Shown in pieces: positions 44,022 through 55,522 of a stretch of DNA of 64,000 nt (the first letter of the stretch is position 1; each line of letters opens with the position of its first letter). The stretch spans positions 1,550,970-1,614,969 of the forward strand of contig NC_089314.1 of the NCBI RefSeq assembly GCF_036669915.1, in the 5' to 3' direction. The stretch comes from Pocillopora verrucosa (taxonomy: Eukaryota; Cnidaria; Anthozoa; Scleractinia; Pocilloporidae). The notes beneath the pieces are model-generated. The model had not been told where the DNA came from. It saw only the letters and a list, made by a program, of their open reading frames with translations, and made no database searches. The position numbers were made by a program, and so were the translations under genes.

Positions 44022-47000
44022 TCACCCTTTATTGAAAAAAGTAGCCGGAATGGAAGGCCTTCTCCGTTCATCAGTTGAATTTTTCTTTTGTGTGACTGTG
44101 CTCACCAGTCTAGCGCCCTCTCGCAGCATGGACCCCAATGTCTCCTTGCGCGAGTCAAATAGTTTACCGTGCTCCATCTCCATCAGGTTCGACATCAAAT
44201 CGCCACCAGTTATCTGTGTGGGCTGAGGACATGCGAACAGTGTCAATCACTGTAAAGGGTTGAGTGATTTAGATTAATATTATTGCTTTTTCTTCCAAAT
44301 GACATAGTAATCCATGGCAGGTTATCAATTCCCCCTCCCCCCCCTCAAGTATTCCTTTGGCTTCCATAACAGTTTGCTGGCACCTATTCATACTCTTGGA
44401 TGGAGAGAGGTACTACTAGAGTAAATTTTCTCTCCCCAGATCACAACACAAGGAGCTCGAACTCACACCTCTCAGTGCAGAATGGTAGACACCAGGCCAC
44501 CACATTGGACACTACATGTATGATAGAACTTTGAAAATAATGCATAGAATACTCTCCCAAGCGCATCTTTGGTTAAAAAAAAAAAAAAAAGATCACGTGA
44601 CAAAAATAGACTGAGAAACATCGCACGAAGTAATAAGGTCAAATTACAATATTGTTGTACTGATCATTTTTCATTACACAAAATAGTCAAAGTATTGTTT
44701 ACATTTAACAGACTGATGGCGTTCTTCCAAATCCTTCAAGAATAGTCTCAGCTTAGCTTGAACAATATGAACAGATATCAGTTTGCTCGGGGAGGAATTT
44801 AAACTCATCTTAAATAATGGATACGATCACCCCAATAAAAAAGAGCCAAGATTCTCTTCTTTTCTCTAAAAAGTAATCTAATGATTTCCCTCTGATATTT
44901 AAACAGTGTTCCTACAAAATCCAAAACTCAAAGATGCAAATTCCATACCTCAAAATTATCGTCGCTCCTGGTTTTCGTATCATCGGGTTCGTTGTCGTTC
45001 TTCAAAATCCCTTCCTTCTTCGCCTTCTCTTGTAGCTCCGACACTTCACCAATTATCTGAGAAAAGAGAAAGCATGATCACTGAGTAAAAACAAACAAAA
45101 CAGCCGTCAAATTACCCTCTATAGCAAATAACATGTATCCTTTCCCCACCGTGAGTGTCTAAAAAAGAATTCTCCTACCATAGCAGCATAATAAATGATT
45201 CTGTAGCAATGTAGATATTCATGAAGGAAGGTAAAGAAATGCCAGAAAATATCAACTCAGTTGGCGATATTGTTTGATTTGATTACGAACCCCTGGAGCC
45301 AACGTCATAGGGAAAGTACGGAAAACAAAGGAAGGACTAAGAGGTACAAACATCCGCCTGGTTACCTCTGGTATGACAAGTACCAGTCACTGCACTTCAC
45401 GACCACAGATCAATTTACCTTCACTCGAGACATGACATCTCCATTGGAAACTATTCATCCTACTTTCTCACCTCATTGATCTCTGCCTTGATTCTTTTCG
45501 ATTCTCCCAGATTTTCTTCGATCGCGCTCAGAATGAGGAAATAATTTTCTAGTTTCTCGGAAGGAATTTTTGTCAAGTCCTATGTAATAAAAGATCTATT
45601 TAAAGAAAGCGACCAAATATTTAACCTCAGGACAAAAAGAAAGAAGCTATAAATCTAGATATAATTGAAATTTCCCAACACCAGCCGCTCTCCCGGGAAA
45701 TGACGTCGTCGCTCACCCATGCATGTAAACGAAAGCAAGACACGAGAGAGATACAAGTCTACTTTAAGAAAGCGACCAAACATTTAACCTCGGGACAGAA
45801 AAAAAAAGAAATTATAAATATAAATATCATTGAAATTTCCCAACACCAGCCGGTGTCCAGATAAGGCATCGCCGCTCGTCCATGCATTCAAACGAAAGCA
45901 AGACCCGAGAGAGAGGCTCAAGTCGGGCCTGGTATAATGCACTCTCGGCTCGACAACGCTGCTGCCCCAGTTAAGAAATTAAGTCCATTCTGAGAGCAGC
46001 GGCAATCGAGGCCACATGCAGAGATTAACAAAAGCGTGCCAGGATAACAACGACAAAACTTGGTTTCTTGCAAGTTTTTTAAGTACTAATAAAAAAGTAA
46101 CCACTCATGTTGTTCAGAAGGAGTTCAATGTTAACAGTTAATTGTTGTAACACCTCTCTTCACTGCAAAATAATTCACTAATTAAGTTGGAATAACTTGC
46201 TTTCGCCACGTGGCAAATCTTGCATCAATGAGAAACATTTGCATTTGATTTGAAAGGGAGACATTACTCAGACTATTTAATTTTCTGTTGGATCTTTCTT
46301 AAAGGTTAAAGCAAAGGTTAGCCAAATCAAAGATATAATGTGCCGTTGTGCCGTTTGACGAACTTTTCAGTAAATTAAATTATTTGTCTATCTAGTGTAA
46401 TACCTTTTACACGCAAAAAACTTTCCTTTCAATAAGTCAAATCTTACCGGTAACTGAAACGGCATTTGTTTCAAGTACACAAAACTTGGAACTTCTTCAA
46501 CTCCCACAGTCTTCAGAGTGGTGTCTGAAAATTGCAAATACTAACCTTAGACCTGCCGGTTTTGTGAGTGCTTTGAAGCTTTGTGCGGGGAAACCGAGAG
46601 AAGGAAAGGCGAAGCCGCGAAGGGTTTAAGACGGGATACACTAGTTTCTTTTTGATGCTCCACTCCCCGTTTTCTCGGCTCCATCCGCGGCCTATTTCAA
46701 GCGATCGAGCGCCCCAAAACCGCAAGCTACGCAGGCTACACAAATTCGACCGATTTCATAAGTCTTTACAGTTCTGTCAGCGTCCAGTATGAGGCTGATG
46801 TAAGAACAAAATGATAAGACACTGGAAATTCTTGAGCTACCAGAGCGATGATTTCCGCACTGTACAGTCATTTCTCCAGAGCCTCGAGAATCCGATTTAG
46901 TCTCAAGTAATCAATATAGTGCCCCGTAGTTAGTTCTTTCATCCTCATCCTTCTGCCGCTTAAAATTGTTTATTTCATTTCAAGTTTTCTTAAACATTTT

Positions 47001-50000
47001 ACAAGGCTGCAATCAGTCAGATCGGGAACTTAATGATTAAAAAGCTTTTTTGCGCGCCTGGACACAACTTACCATCTCCGTCAAGTTTGGCTTTGAGGTC
47101 ATCTTTTTCTCCGCGATCTTTTCCTTCGGTCTTCACATCCACCATAGCAAATTCCTTTTTGAGTGAGTAAATGAAGGTGACAGTGAACACACAACTCACA
47201 TATGGCATCGCAATGCTTGAAACACAGTCGGTAGAGGTTTTGTCAATTGTATTGGTATTGTAAATTAGCCCCCGTAAAGACTTTCTAGAGCTAACGTTTC
47301 GAGCGGCAGCCCTGCGTCAGAGAGATGACGAAGGGATAACGCTCGAAACGGCAGCTTTCAGTAGAAACTCTTTTCAGTGGCCAAGTTACATCATGAACTC
47401 AGTTGATAACAACAAACTATCTCGTTAGGGTTTTAAAGGATTGGTTTAAGCAGTGAGATTCGTTGCGGAATACAGCTGTTTACACCAAATCTTTCGTTTA
47501 AGTATTTTACCGTCAGAGTTTATCACTAACCAGATTTGTTACCACGACAGCCACAACAAGGTTGGCGAAAACGAACGCACCAATCGCTATGAATACAAGG
47601 AGAAAGAGTCCTCCACCAATGTAGTACGTCTCTCCAACATCCTGCAAGACACATAAAACACAATATAGTAAAAACTGTAACAAGACCTTCCTCTCTGACA
47701 AGTTCCTCCCTCTTCCAGAAATAAACATGTCAAAAAAGTAGCCCTGGATAATAACACATATACCACAGTACTGCCTTTCATTTGAGCTGCGTAGCGTTTA
47801 AGCAGTTCAATATGTTGTGCATCATCAATAAGTTTATCGTCTAATTACCTGAAACGCTTTGAAAATCTCCATCCAGCCATCTTGAGTCAGACAAACAAAG
47901 AGATAAAACATTGCTGAAAGAAGTTAAGTAAACGCGACTCATATGATCGGAGAAATGACGCTCTGAAGTTTGAAATCATAACTGAGTTCCTGCGCGCAAA
48001 GCGCGCAAGCGGAAACCCATGCTTTCTACTCACAGACACTCATATGACCGGAGTATAGCATAGTTATTAAGCAGACTAATCGTACAGATGCCTGTTTTTT
48101 TAATTAGATTTGAAATGTCATTTCCCTTGATTTCCCTTGATTTCCCTTGATTTCCCTGGTGGCATATCGTTTCTTTTAAAGATCACTTTATAAAAAAAAC
48201 AATAGTGAAAGGATACAGCTCGAGAGATTTCCAAAATACATGGGAACAATGTCTCTGAACAACGTGACGCCAATCACTGAAAACACCAGCATGATAATCA
48301 CGAGCAACAATACTATATTCGCCATGTCTGTGAAGAGAAGAGATCATGCTATTGGGCTACAGTGTATGTGTTATCTACAAAGGGTTCTCCAGATTAACTA
48401 AGACAGTATTGTGTATGGCGACCGATAAACAAGCGGCCGTGTCGCACTTTTTATGCTTAGCACACGATCTCGGGGTCTCTGATAATTTTCCCACATTGCT
48501 TTCCCAAAATTACAGCATAGGGTTGTAACACTACTAGCTAGCTAGGTGGCTTGGATCACATTTCGATCGAGTGCCGCTTATCTGAGACAAAAGCAGTTAC
48601 AATGGCGAATCATTGCGAAGGAAAACATCACAAGCAATACATGAAAAACGTAAAGACCGAGTGAACGAGAAGTAAAGTGCTGGAACAGCAGAAAAACGCT
48701 AGTAACCGATTCATCATACTGTTGCACGCAGTTTGATTAGTCGAGAGGGTGGCTCCAGTGTCCAGGTAGGCGTAATAAAAATAACGACGAAACGCCGGTT
48801 TCTTTCCACACTGAACTGTTTGTTTATCCTATACACTCACTTATAAAATTCAAATGTTACTAGTTGTCATGCATACAGCCTAACCCGCCTATAGTAAATA
48901 CTCTGACTCTGTATAGGTCCAGCTTGTCACGGTAACACAAGGCATAAGAGCTAGAAAAAAAAAAAGGAAAAAATGACCTCACCGGGAACTGACTGTAATA
49001 TTGTCTGCACAACAATCTGTAACCCAGGCAAGGAAGTGATGCTATAATCAAATTAAAACAAGACAAATTTAGTCAACTTAAGTCATAAACACACCCAACT
49101 ATCTACTGCTTTTGAGAAGTAAGGTAGCCTGTTTGTGCGGCCGTGGCATTATTTCCATCATACATAACAGTTTGCCAAGTGTGAAGGGAACTTTGCTTAT
49201 CATACTAAATGGCTTGCCGGGCCCTCACCACAGTCTCTACCCTTTCCCTCTTTGCCCCTAGAAAGACAGTTGGAACCATGAACCACTGACTACCTTGACT
49301 TACTACGCCTCTAATTTAAAAATAGAAAAAAAAAAAGAAACATGACCTATCACTAACTGGTAAACATGTAGGTTTAATTTTGTCAGCTCAATACGACGAG
49401 GAAAAGATAATACAATACCACCTGAGAGTTCTCTACTGTTGTTAGACTGGTTTTTCATTATAATCAGTTTTCTACCTTCTAAGACTGCGGAAGGCTCTCA
49501 ACACTCGGAGAATTCTCAATACACCTCTACTTCCTGATCCTGTGCTAAGCACTAACAATACCATAAAAATGCCTCAGTGGTAATAAAAAAACAGTGATGA
49601 AAACAGTTATGTACTGCAGCCTACAAGAAACTAGCTAAGTTCCTCTTCTGGTCAGGTTATCAGGGATGGAAAAAGACTTGATCACAAGTGAGTTCAAGGC
49701 ATAAGAAGCGCTCATATGAGGTGTGAAGAGGTTGATAGCTTGAAAAGATACTGGATGGATATTAGTGGTGGCACTTTTATGGCTGGCTTTTTGTCCACTG
49801 TTTCAAAGATTGCATTGGAAATTTGGAGAATTTGTTTTTTTAGAAGGAGGTATTTTCAACTGGACAACCTACTTTGTACAAATGAACCTCTGGTATTGTC
49901 TAAACTAAAAAATTACACCTGATGCAGTCATTTTTAACATGTTTTGTGGTGAGATCCTGTCCCCTTCTCCCTCCATTTACTCAACTACGTGTATTTAATT

Positions 50001-53000
50001 TGAATAAAAATACCAGAAGGTGGAAAAACAATAAATTGCAAGTGAATATTAAAAACTTCATATCAACAATAAACTCACAAGGTCCAAGAAGGAGAGCCAC
50101 CACAATGAAGAAATCAAGAACATTCCATCCCCTCTTCCAGAACATAAAAAATCCATGGTACCATTTGACAAGAATCTCACACACAAAGATTGTCATCAGG
50201 CATTGATCTAACACTGAGAACAAATGACTGTACTTCTCCTCCTGTTGAAGTATCAGGAAATTGGAAAAAATTTGAACATTAAACTATTAGCCGATTATTT
50301 TCCTGTTTCTTTACATCATTCCCTGTGAGAGACTGGTGGCCTTCAGGTAGTGGGCTGGACTGGTGGAGAGGTTCAGGTTTGGGTGCTGACCAGGATGTTT
50401 CGCTGTGTTCTTGGGCAGAGCACTTTCCTATCACAATGTCTACTACCCAGGAGTATAAATGGGTACCAAAGAGAACTGTCTGAAAATGAAATTCTAAGGA
50501 GGGTGGCAGGGTGGGGCTAACATTGGACTGGTATCCCATCCAGGGGGTAGCAGTAATATTCCTAATTGATTCATGCTACAGAAACAGGGTTTTTTTACAA
50601 CATAGCTCTGGCTGGACAGATCACTTAGCTCAAGTGCAGACTTCATCTTTACCTTTTCTTATATCATTCTTTTATACTTCAATTCTTCATGAAAATACTG
50701 ACAGTACACAGAGAGAAGGTCTACTAAGTAGACCAGGATCGTGTGCTTAAGGGTTGTGTTATACTCACAAGTTCCTGGTCTGTCTCAACAGCAATCAGTA
50801 TACTGTTGAATAAAATGACACAGAGAATTCCAGTTCTGAACACTGTGTTGGACAAAAACTGCCCCAATAGCTCGTTAGAAGCATATTCCTCAATTGCCTC
50901 ATCATCCAAATCCACAATATCCCACATGTTTTCCTCCTCATTCTCTTTTGACATCAGAAGTTCTTCTTTCTAAGAGGTGAAAGAAACATGCTAACCAGAA
51001 GATGTAGACTTACTTGGGCAAAAATTTTATTACATATTGTAGCACAAAGACAAAAAATGTAACTCTGTGGCTGGAGCACCACTAGTTCAGTTATATCTTT
51101 GGCAATTACTGCATCCCTCAGGAAGATTTCATCAATTAAAGTGTAAGGACATGAGGAGCAAAGCTTTCAGAGACAAGTTTAATTCCATACTGGTTGCCAA
51201 TGAGGGTTGTGGTAGATAACTTACCATCTCTGCAGCCTAACTCTGATGGCAGAGTTTGCTGTAGCACCTATAATAGCCTGCTCTCACAGGCTAAACTATG
51301 GCTGTGTGTCAAGGGGCAATGAGCCTATATTTATTGGACCCACCTATAAGAAGTGTTGGTGGAGTGTCAATGCATGTATCAGGGTTAGTACCCCTTTTCA
51401 GAAAATAACTTTCGAGGACTTTTCCAGTACTTTTCTAAGACTCCAAATTTTCACCTTAAACTCTTTCATTACAAAGATTTCTAAATCAATTCTCCTTATG
51501 GTCTACAATAATTTCCTCATAACATAAATTCTGAAAACTTTTATTGCTTGAGTTAAGCAGATTTACAGGAATTACCAGGGCCTGTAGTCTGTAGTCTACG
51601 ACTTTCCAATGTCAATATAAAATTCCAGGACTTTCCAGGTTTCTCAGGACCTGTACAAACCCTGACATATATTTTCAGAAGTATGAAAATAAGACAAAGG
51701 CTCAAATTCCAGATCCAAACATGTGTAATAAAACAAAATCTCTCTCCATCAAACTCAAAAAGGACTGTAAAACTAAAGAGCACTGTCTGGTGTTTCAATT
51801 TTTGTTCAGTGAAAGCCTTGAAAATCCTGTTGACACTTCCCAAAAGGTACTTTTGTTACCATATATTTTTAATTTTTAATTGTTTTTATTTCAACATTAC
51901 CTCATTCTGTACTGCATGGAAAACCGCATGGAATTCTTTCTCACTGCATTGAAATCAAAGAAATTGAACAGGATTGACATTACATGATAACAGTCACCAG
52001 GTCTTAAAAGATTTTAAGTTATCTCTATATGTGAAAAGGGACAAGTCCATCAGTTAACAAAAAGCACCTATTTGCCAGGATTTATGTCATTCAGTGGCAT
52101 TGCATTTTAAAAACATCTACTGAAAGTAGCATAAAACAGGCAATAAAAGAGGCAATTCAATATTCAGCAGCATGAATAGTGTGGAACTTTTACCCTCTTA
52201 AAAGAAAAAATGCAAGACAGTACACATATATGCAAACACCTTACAATAATTGGTTATTTCTAATTAGTAAAACCTAGAAAAAAACTCCTAACTACTAAAG
52301 CTTAATAGTGATAAGCATCTAACTTCTCAAAACAGTATCACTCCTGCATCAAACATAAATACCATGAGGACAAAGGAAATGATTGGGAAGTCAAGAAGCT
52401 TTTGATTGTTAAAAGTGTATAGAATATAGTGTGGAGAACTTGTCTACTGCTGTTAAGGTATCAAGGGTAAATAAGTTTTATAATTTACAGTAGGGTGTAT
52501 TCATACTTTGGATCAAAGTAATATTGACAGACTTTCAGTTGATCAGGCAGAGCACAAAATAGGGCTTAACCTTTTCTCTTCTTCCTTGTCCTTTCCAGAA
52601 ACATCTTTCAAAATAGAGGTAACCTTCAGGCGGAGCATCACCCTGTCAACAGTCTTAAAGAATAACCACAAGGATAAACATGACTAGCAGAATGGCATGA
52701 AAATATAAGTAAGGGCCTTACCATGTCCAAGCAACCTATGTAATTCAACGTGCAACTATGCTGCACCACCATCATCACCACTTCCTAGATCATGCTCATT
52801 AAATAACAACTTTCTGGGGAGGGGACACCAATGGCACAATGTTCAGAGGTATTTAAAGAGTACTGACACATAACTTCTGCAAGTCAGGTTTGCTTCCTAA
52901 ACCCAGCATAAGGCAAAGGATACTTTGTTAAGCATTCTCCAACCCCACCCCCCTCTTTTCCATGAAAACCAACAAGAATTTGTTGTCTACACACACATAA

Positions 53001-53561
53001 TGAACCAGCCGTTGTTGTGCCACTGCTAGATTATCTGTTTATAAATTCATTCATCTACTTATTTTTCATAAAATATTATTCATCTCATCACAATTTCATA
53101 GACAAGGTACAAATTTTTCACAGAGGATATTATGTCGAAAAGGCTATTTCTATTTTGATCTATGCGGACTACTAACTCTTTCCATAAAGTTCACTATCTA
53201 CACTGTAATTCATACATACAAATGTTCATGTGTTCATGGCCCTTAAAAACCTTTCAGCCATGCTTAAGATAGCTCAAAATTACCCATTGCTTAAGATTTT
53301 CTTTTAAAAAATTGACCGTCATTTTTTGAAACTCAAATGATAATTCCTGGGATAAGCACAAAAATCTGGTTGATGGTATTATACAATGTCTACAATGGGT
53401 AACTGATGAGTCTGTTTATATGTTAAGGGTTTTAAACTTACACTTTTGAGGGAACTGGTCATGTTGGTTTTCTCCTGTTTATCCGCTGTTTCCTCTGAAC
53501 CACCTTCATTCTTGGAGAATCCTGTGGTGATCTTATTCAAGAGTTTGACTTGATTTACACC
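44022..53561 (-). CDS. CATSPER4: CATSPER4, sperm-associated cation channel subunit 4; start codon not found
   Basis: CatSper4 is one of four pore subunits of the flagellar calcium channel of sperm. Fourteen exons join in phase for 517 residues: 53442-53561, 52571-52642, 50769-50969, 50079-50241, 49476-49551, 48983-49041, 48217-48327, 47849-47913, 47531-47641, 47073-47154, 46448-46524, 45472-45579, 44949-45056, 44022-44222. A soluble N-terminus is followed by S1 (TGILCVILFNSILIAV), S2, S3 (WNVLDFFIVVALLL), a charged S4 (RGVLRILRVLRAFRSLRS), S5 (NIVLLLVIMLVFSVIGVTLF), a pore with TQDGW (CatSper consensus T.D.W), S6 and a C-terminal coiled coil. S5, S6 (IAIGAFVFANLVVAVVVTNL) and the tail (ILSAIEENLGESKRIK) fit CatSper4 better than CatSper1-3. 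The first ATG exon, upstream of 53561, could not be fixed. Confidence 0.85.
45597..45925. repeat. Tandem duplication, 163 bp period, in a CATSPER4 intron
   Basis: Two diverged copies (starting near 45597 and 45760) share AGAAAGCGACCAAA, ATTGAAATTTCCCAACACCA and AACGAAAGCAAGAC. The duplication does not include the neighbouring exon. Confidence 0.8.
47281..47437. repeat. Dispersed repeat related to 26948-27335 and 63833-64000
   Basis: Contains CTCGAAACGGCAGCTTTCAG, GAAACTCTTTTCAGTGGCC and CATCATGAACTCAGTTGATA. It lies in a CATSPER4 intron. Confidence 0.55.
48118..48157. repeat. 10-bp tandem repeat (TTTCCCTTGA)n
   Basis: Nearly four perfect units of TTTCCCTTGA lie in a CATSPER4 intron. Confidence 0.9.
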
Positions 53562-54421
53562 CTAAAAATCAACATTTCAACGCTCAGATGCAGAGTACTT
53601 AAAAATTGAAAGACGCTATAGCACTTGGACATACAACTTGGTCTAAAGAATTAAGTGCTACCTTTTTGAACCTTGAAGCCATTACTAAATTTAAACTCTG
53701 CTCAGCTGATATTCAAGAAATCGGGCTGCAAGCTAGCAAGAAAAAATTAAAACAGCATCAGCGTCAATTTCAACTATTTTGCGCTGACCAACGGTAAAAA
53801 TGAGTTGGAAGCAAAATTTGAAAACGGCAGAAACCAAACTTATTGCACTGTTTACCACAATGTACGCGATGTTAAAAGGACAGGTTATTCATAACAACGT
53901 GTTGTTTCTTCTTCATTTCTCACTGTGGCGCGTTTCCACTCCTCAGCCAATCATCGCACAGTTTACTCGAAGTATGCATAACTAGCACGTCTCCAACCTC
54001 CGTCTTCCAAGGATCAAGAGGGAAATTTCGGTAATAGCTGGTTTCGGACGTGGTAAAAGGTTCAGCCCCGTGTATTTTTGTTTGTGAGAGTGTGTTAGTT
54101 GTCGTTGTTTATTTCCCATTATGTTTCTGCTTCTGTAAATTTTTTTCCTTTTTTTTTCGTTCTTTATGCTGTTGCGTTTTTTTAATCGATTTTAACTTTT
54201 CCTTTTCATGGAGGTAAAATGAGACTCATATGGTTTCTCTTAGCCAGTAGCTTTTGCATCATATTTCTGTTAAGATGGGTTTTTGTTCACTTACATCCCT
54301 CTGATACGTTAAGCCAGCTTTCATCGACATGAGCCCGTGCTGCTGTTCACAAAACAAAGCCCGTTTTCTTTTATGCACTTGTTGCGATTTCTTTAAAAAA
54401 AACAAACCTTAATTGTAAGTA

Positions 54422-54540
54422 GTCAGGATGGCCGAGCGGTCAAAGGCGCCAGACTCAAGGGGTATTCCCTTCCCAGAACTCGCTGGGATGAGTGTTCTGG
54501 TCTCCGAATGGAGGCGTGGGTTCGAATCCCACTCCTGACA
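54422..54540 (+). tRNA. tRNA-Leu(CAA) with a 35-nt intron
   Basis: The acceptor stem GTCAGGA pairs with TCCTGAC, with discriminator A at 54540. The A box lies in GATGGCCGAGCGG and the B box is GGTTCGAATCC. A long variable arm is typical of leucine tRNA. The anticodon stem CCAGA/TCTGG encloses anticodon CAA (54456-54458). The intron runs 54460-54494, directly after position 37, where eukaryotic tRNA introns sit. A T6 run shortly downstream (about 54547) serves as Pol III terminator. CCA is not encoded, as expected in a eukaryote. Confidence 0.95.
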
Positions 54541-54545
54541 ACTAT

Positions 54546-54553
54546 ACTTTTTT
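54546..54553 (+). terminator. Pol III T-run terminator of tRNA-Leu
   Basis: A run of T residues about 7 nt after the tRNA 3' end. Confidence 0.7.
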
Positions 54554-54613
54554 ATAACATTTTCCCCTCGAGCAGCATGCGAGAAAAACAGAACGTTCTT
54601 CTTTGACTCAACG

Positions 54614-54744
54614 ATTAATAATGGTAATAGGACCGAGTGGAGTCCAATTCCAATCATACGAGTAATTAACAAAATCCGGTTTATTAATCACGAGTATGAT
54701 TACAGACAGAATTGGACAACAAGAAGTCCTGTTACCAATTAATC
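54614..54744. mobile_element. Foldback (inverted-arm) element
   Basis: The left arm (ATTAATAATGGTAATAGGA, then GTCCAATTC, then ATCATACGAGTAATTAA) is the approximate inverse of the right arm (TTATTAATCACGAGTATGAT, then GAATTGGAC, then TCCTGTTACCAATTAAT). The arms meet around 54672, so single-stranded DNA or RNA from it could form a long imperfect hairpin. Confidence 0.65.
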
Positions 54745-55522
54745 AAAACTATGACAGAATTTGAGAAAGAAACTAAACGTCGGGTATACATTTTCATAAA
54801 AATATCAACATTTAACTCGGCGAAATGCGAGACAACAGCGCGCGCTCATGACGCGTTCTGTCCATTTACATAGGCATGACGTGTTAACTGTCCCTTTAAC
54901 TGTCCTAATATATACACTGTCTAATTACAAGCATGACGCGTACACTGTCCTATTGGTGCTCAAATTGGGCTGGTGATAACCAATCACGTTCGAGAATTTT
55001 GCTATAGTTTTGATTAGCCTGTGTACTGCAACCATGCACGCGTCTCTTATATTAGAGAAACACAGCTCCACTGTTAAGAAAGATTGTCTTTCGTTTTATT
55101 TACTTTCCAATTGTTTCTATATCCTTTCACTTAAGATAGAAGAAAATATATTTATACAAGTAACGTTTCTTTCTGTACGTATATACAAGCCAGAGAAATT
55201 TTTTCTCCCAAGACAACTTAACAGCTTTATCTGTGTTCAAACTCCGGATCTTGAACGACACAGAACGTCAGAGTTTGTAACAAAGAATTAAATATGAGTG
55301 TCGAACAATCATCTCTAATAAATAATTATTTTCTTTTTTTGTAAAAATAAAATCTTCAATTTTGCTTTTTTAAGCCACACTGAACCAAGTATATACAGGA
55401 CTCCATGTCGACTGGGAAGAAAGATAAAATTTTGTTTGTATCAACTGTAAAAAGTGATTTGATCACTAGTATTAAGATATGTACTTCCATGAACACGAGA
55501 AAAAATTAAGGATAAACATTTC

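Larger units (their letters stand above)
53562..55522. other. Spacer holding tRNA-Leu and a foldback element
   Basis: About 2 kb between the upstream end of the CATSPER4 model and the stop of the adenylate-kinase-like gene. The missing CATSPER4 first exon should lie here. It also contains tRNA-Leu (54422-54540) and a foldback repeat (54614-54744). No other gene was seen. Confidence 0.5.
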
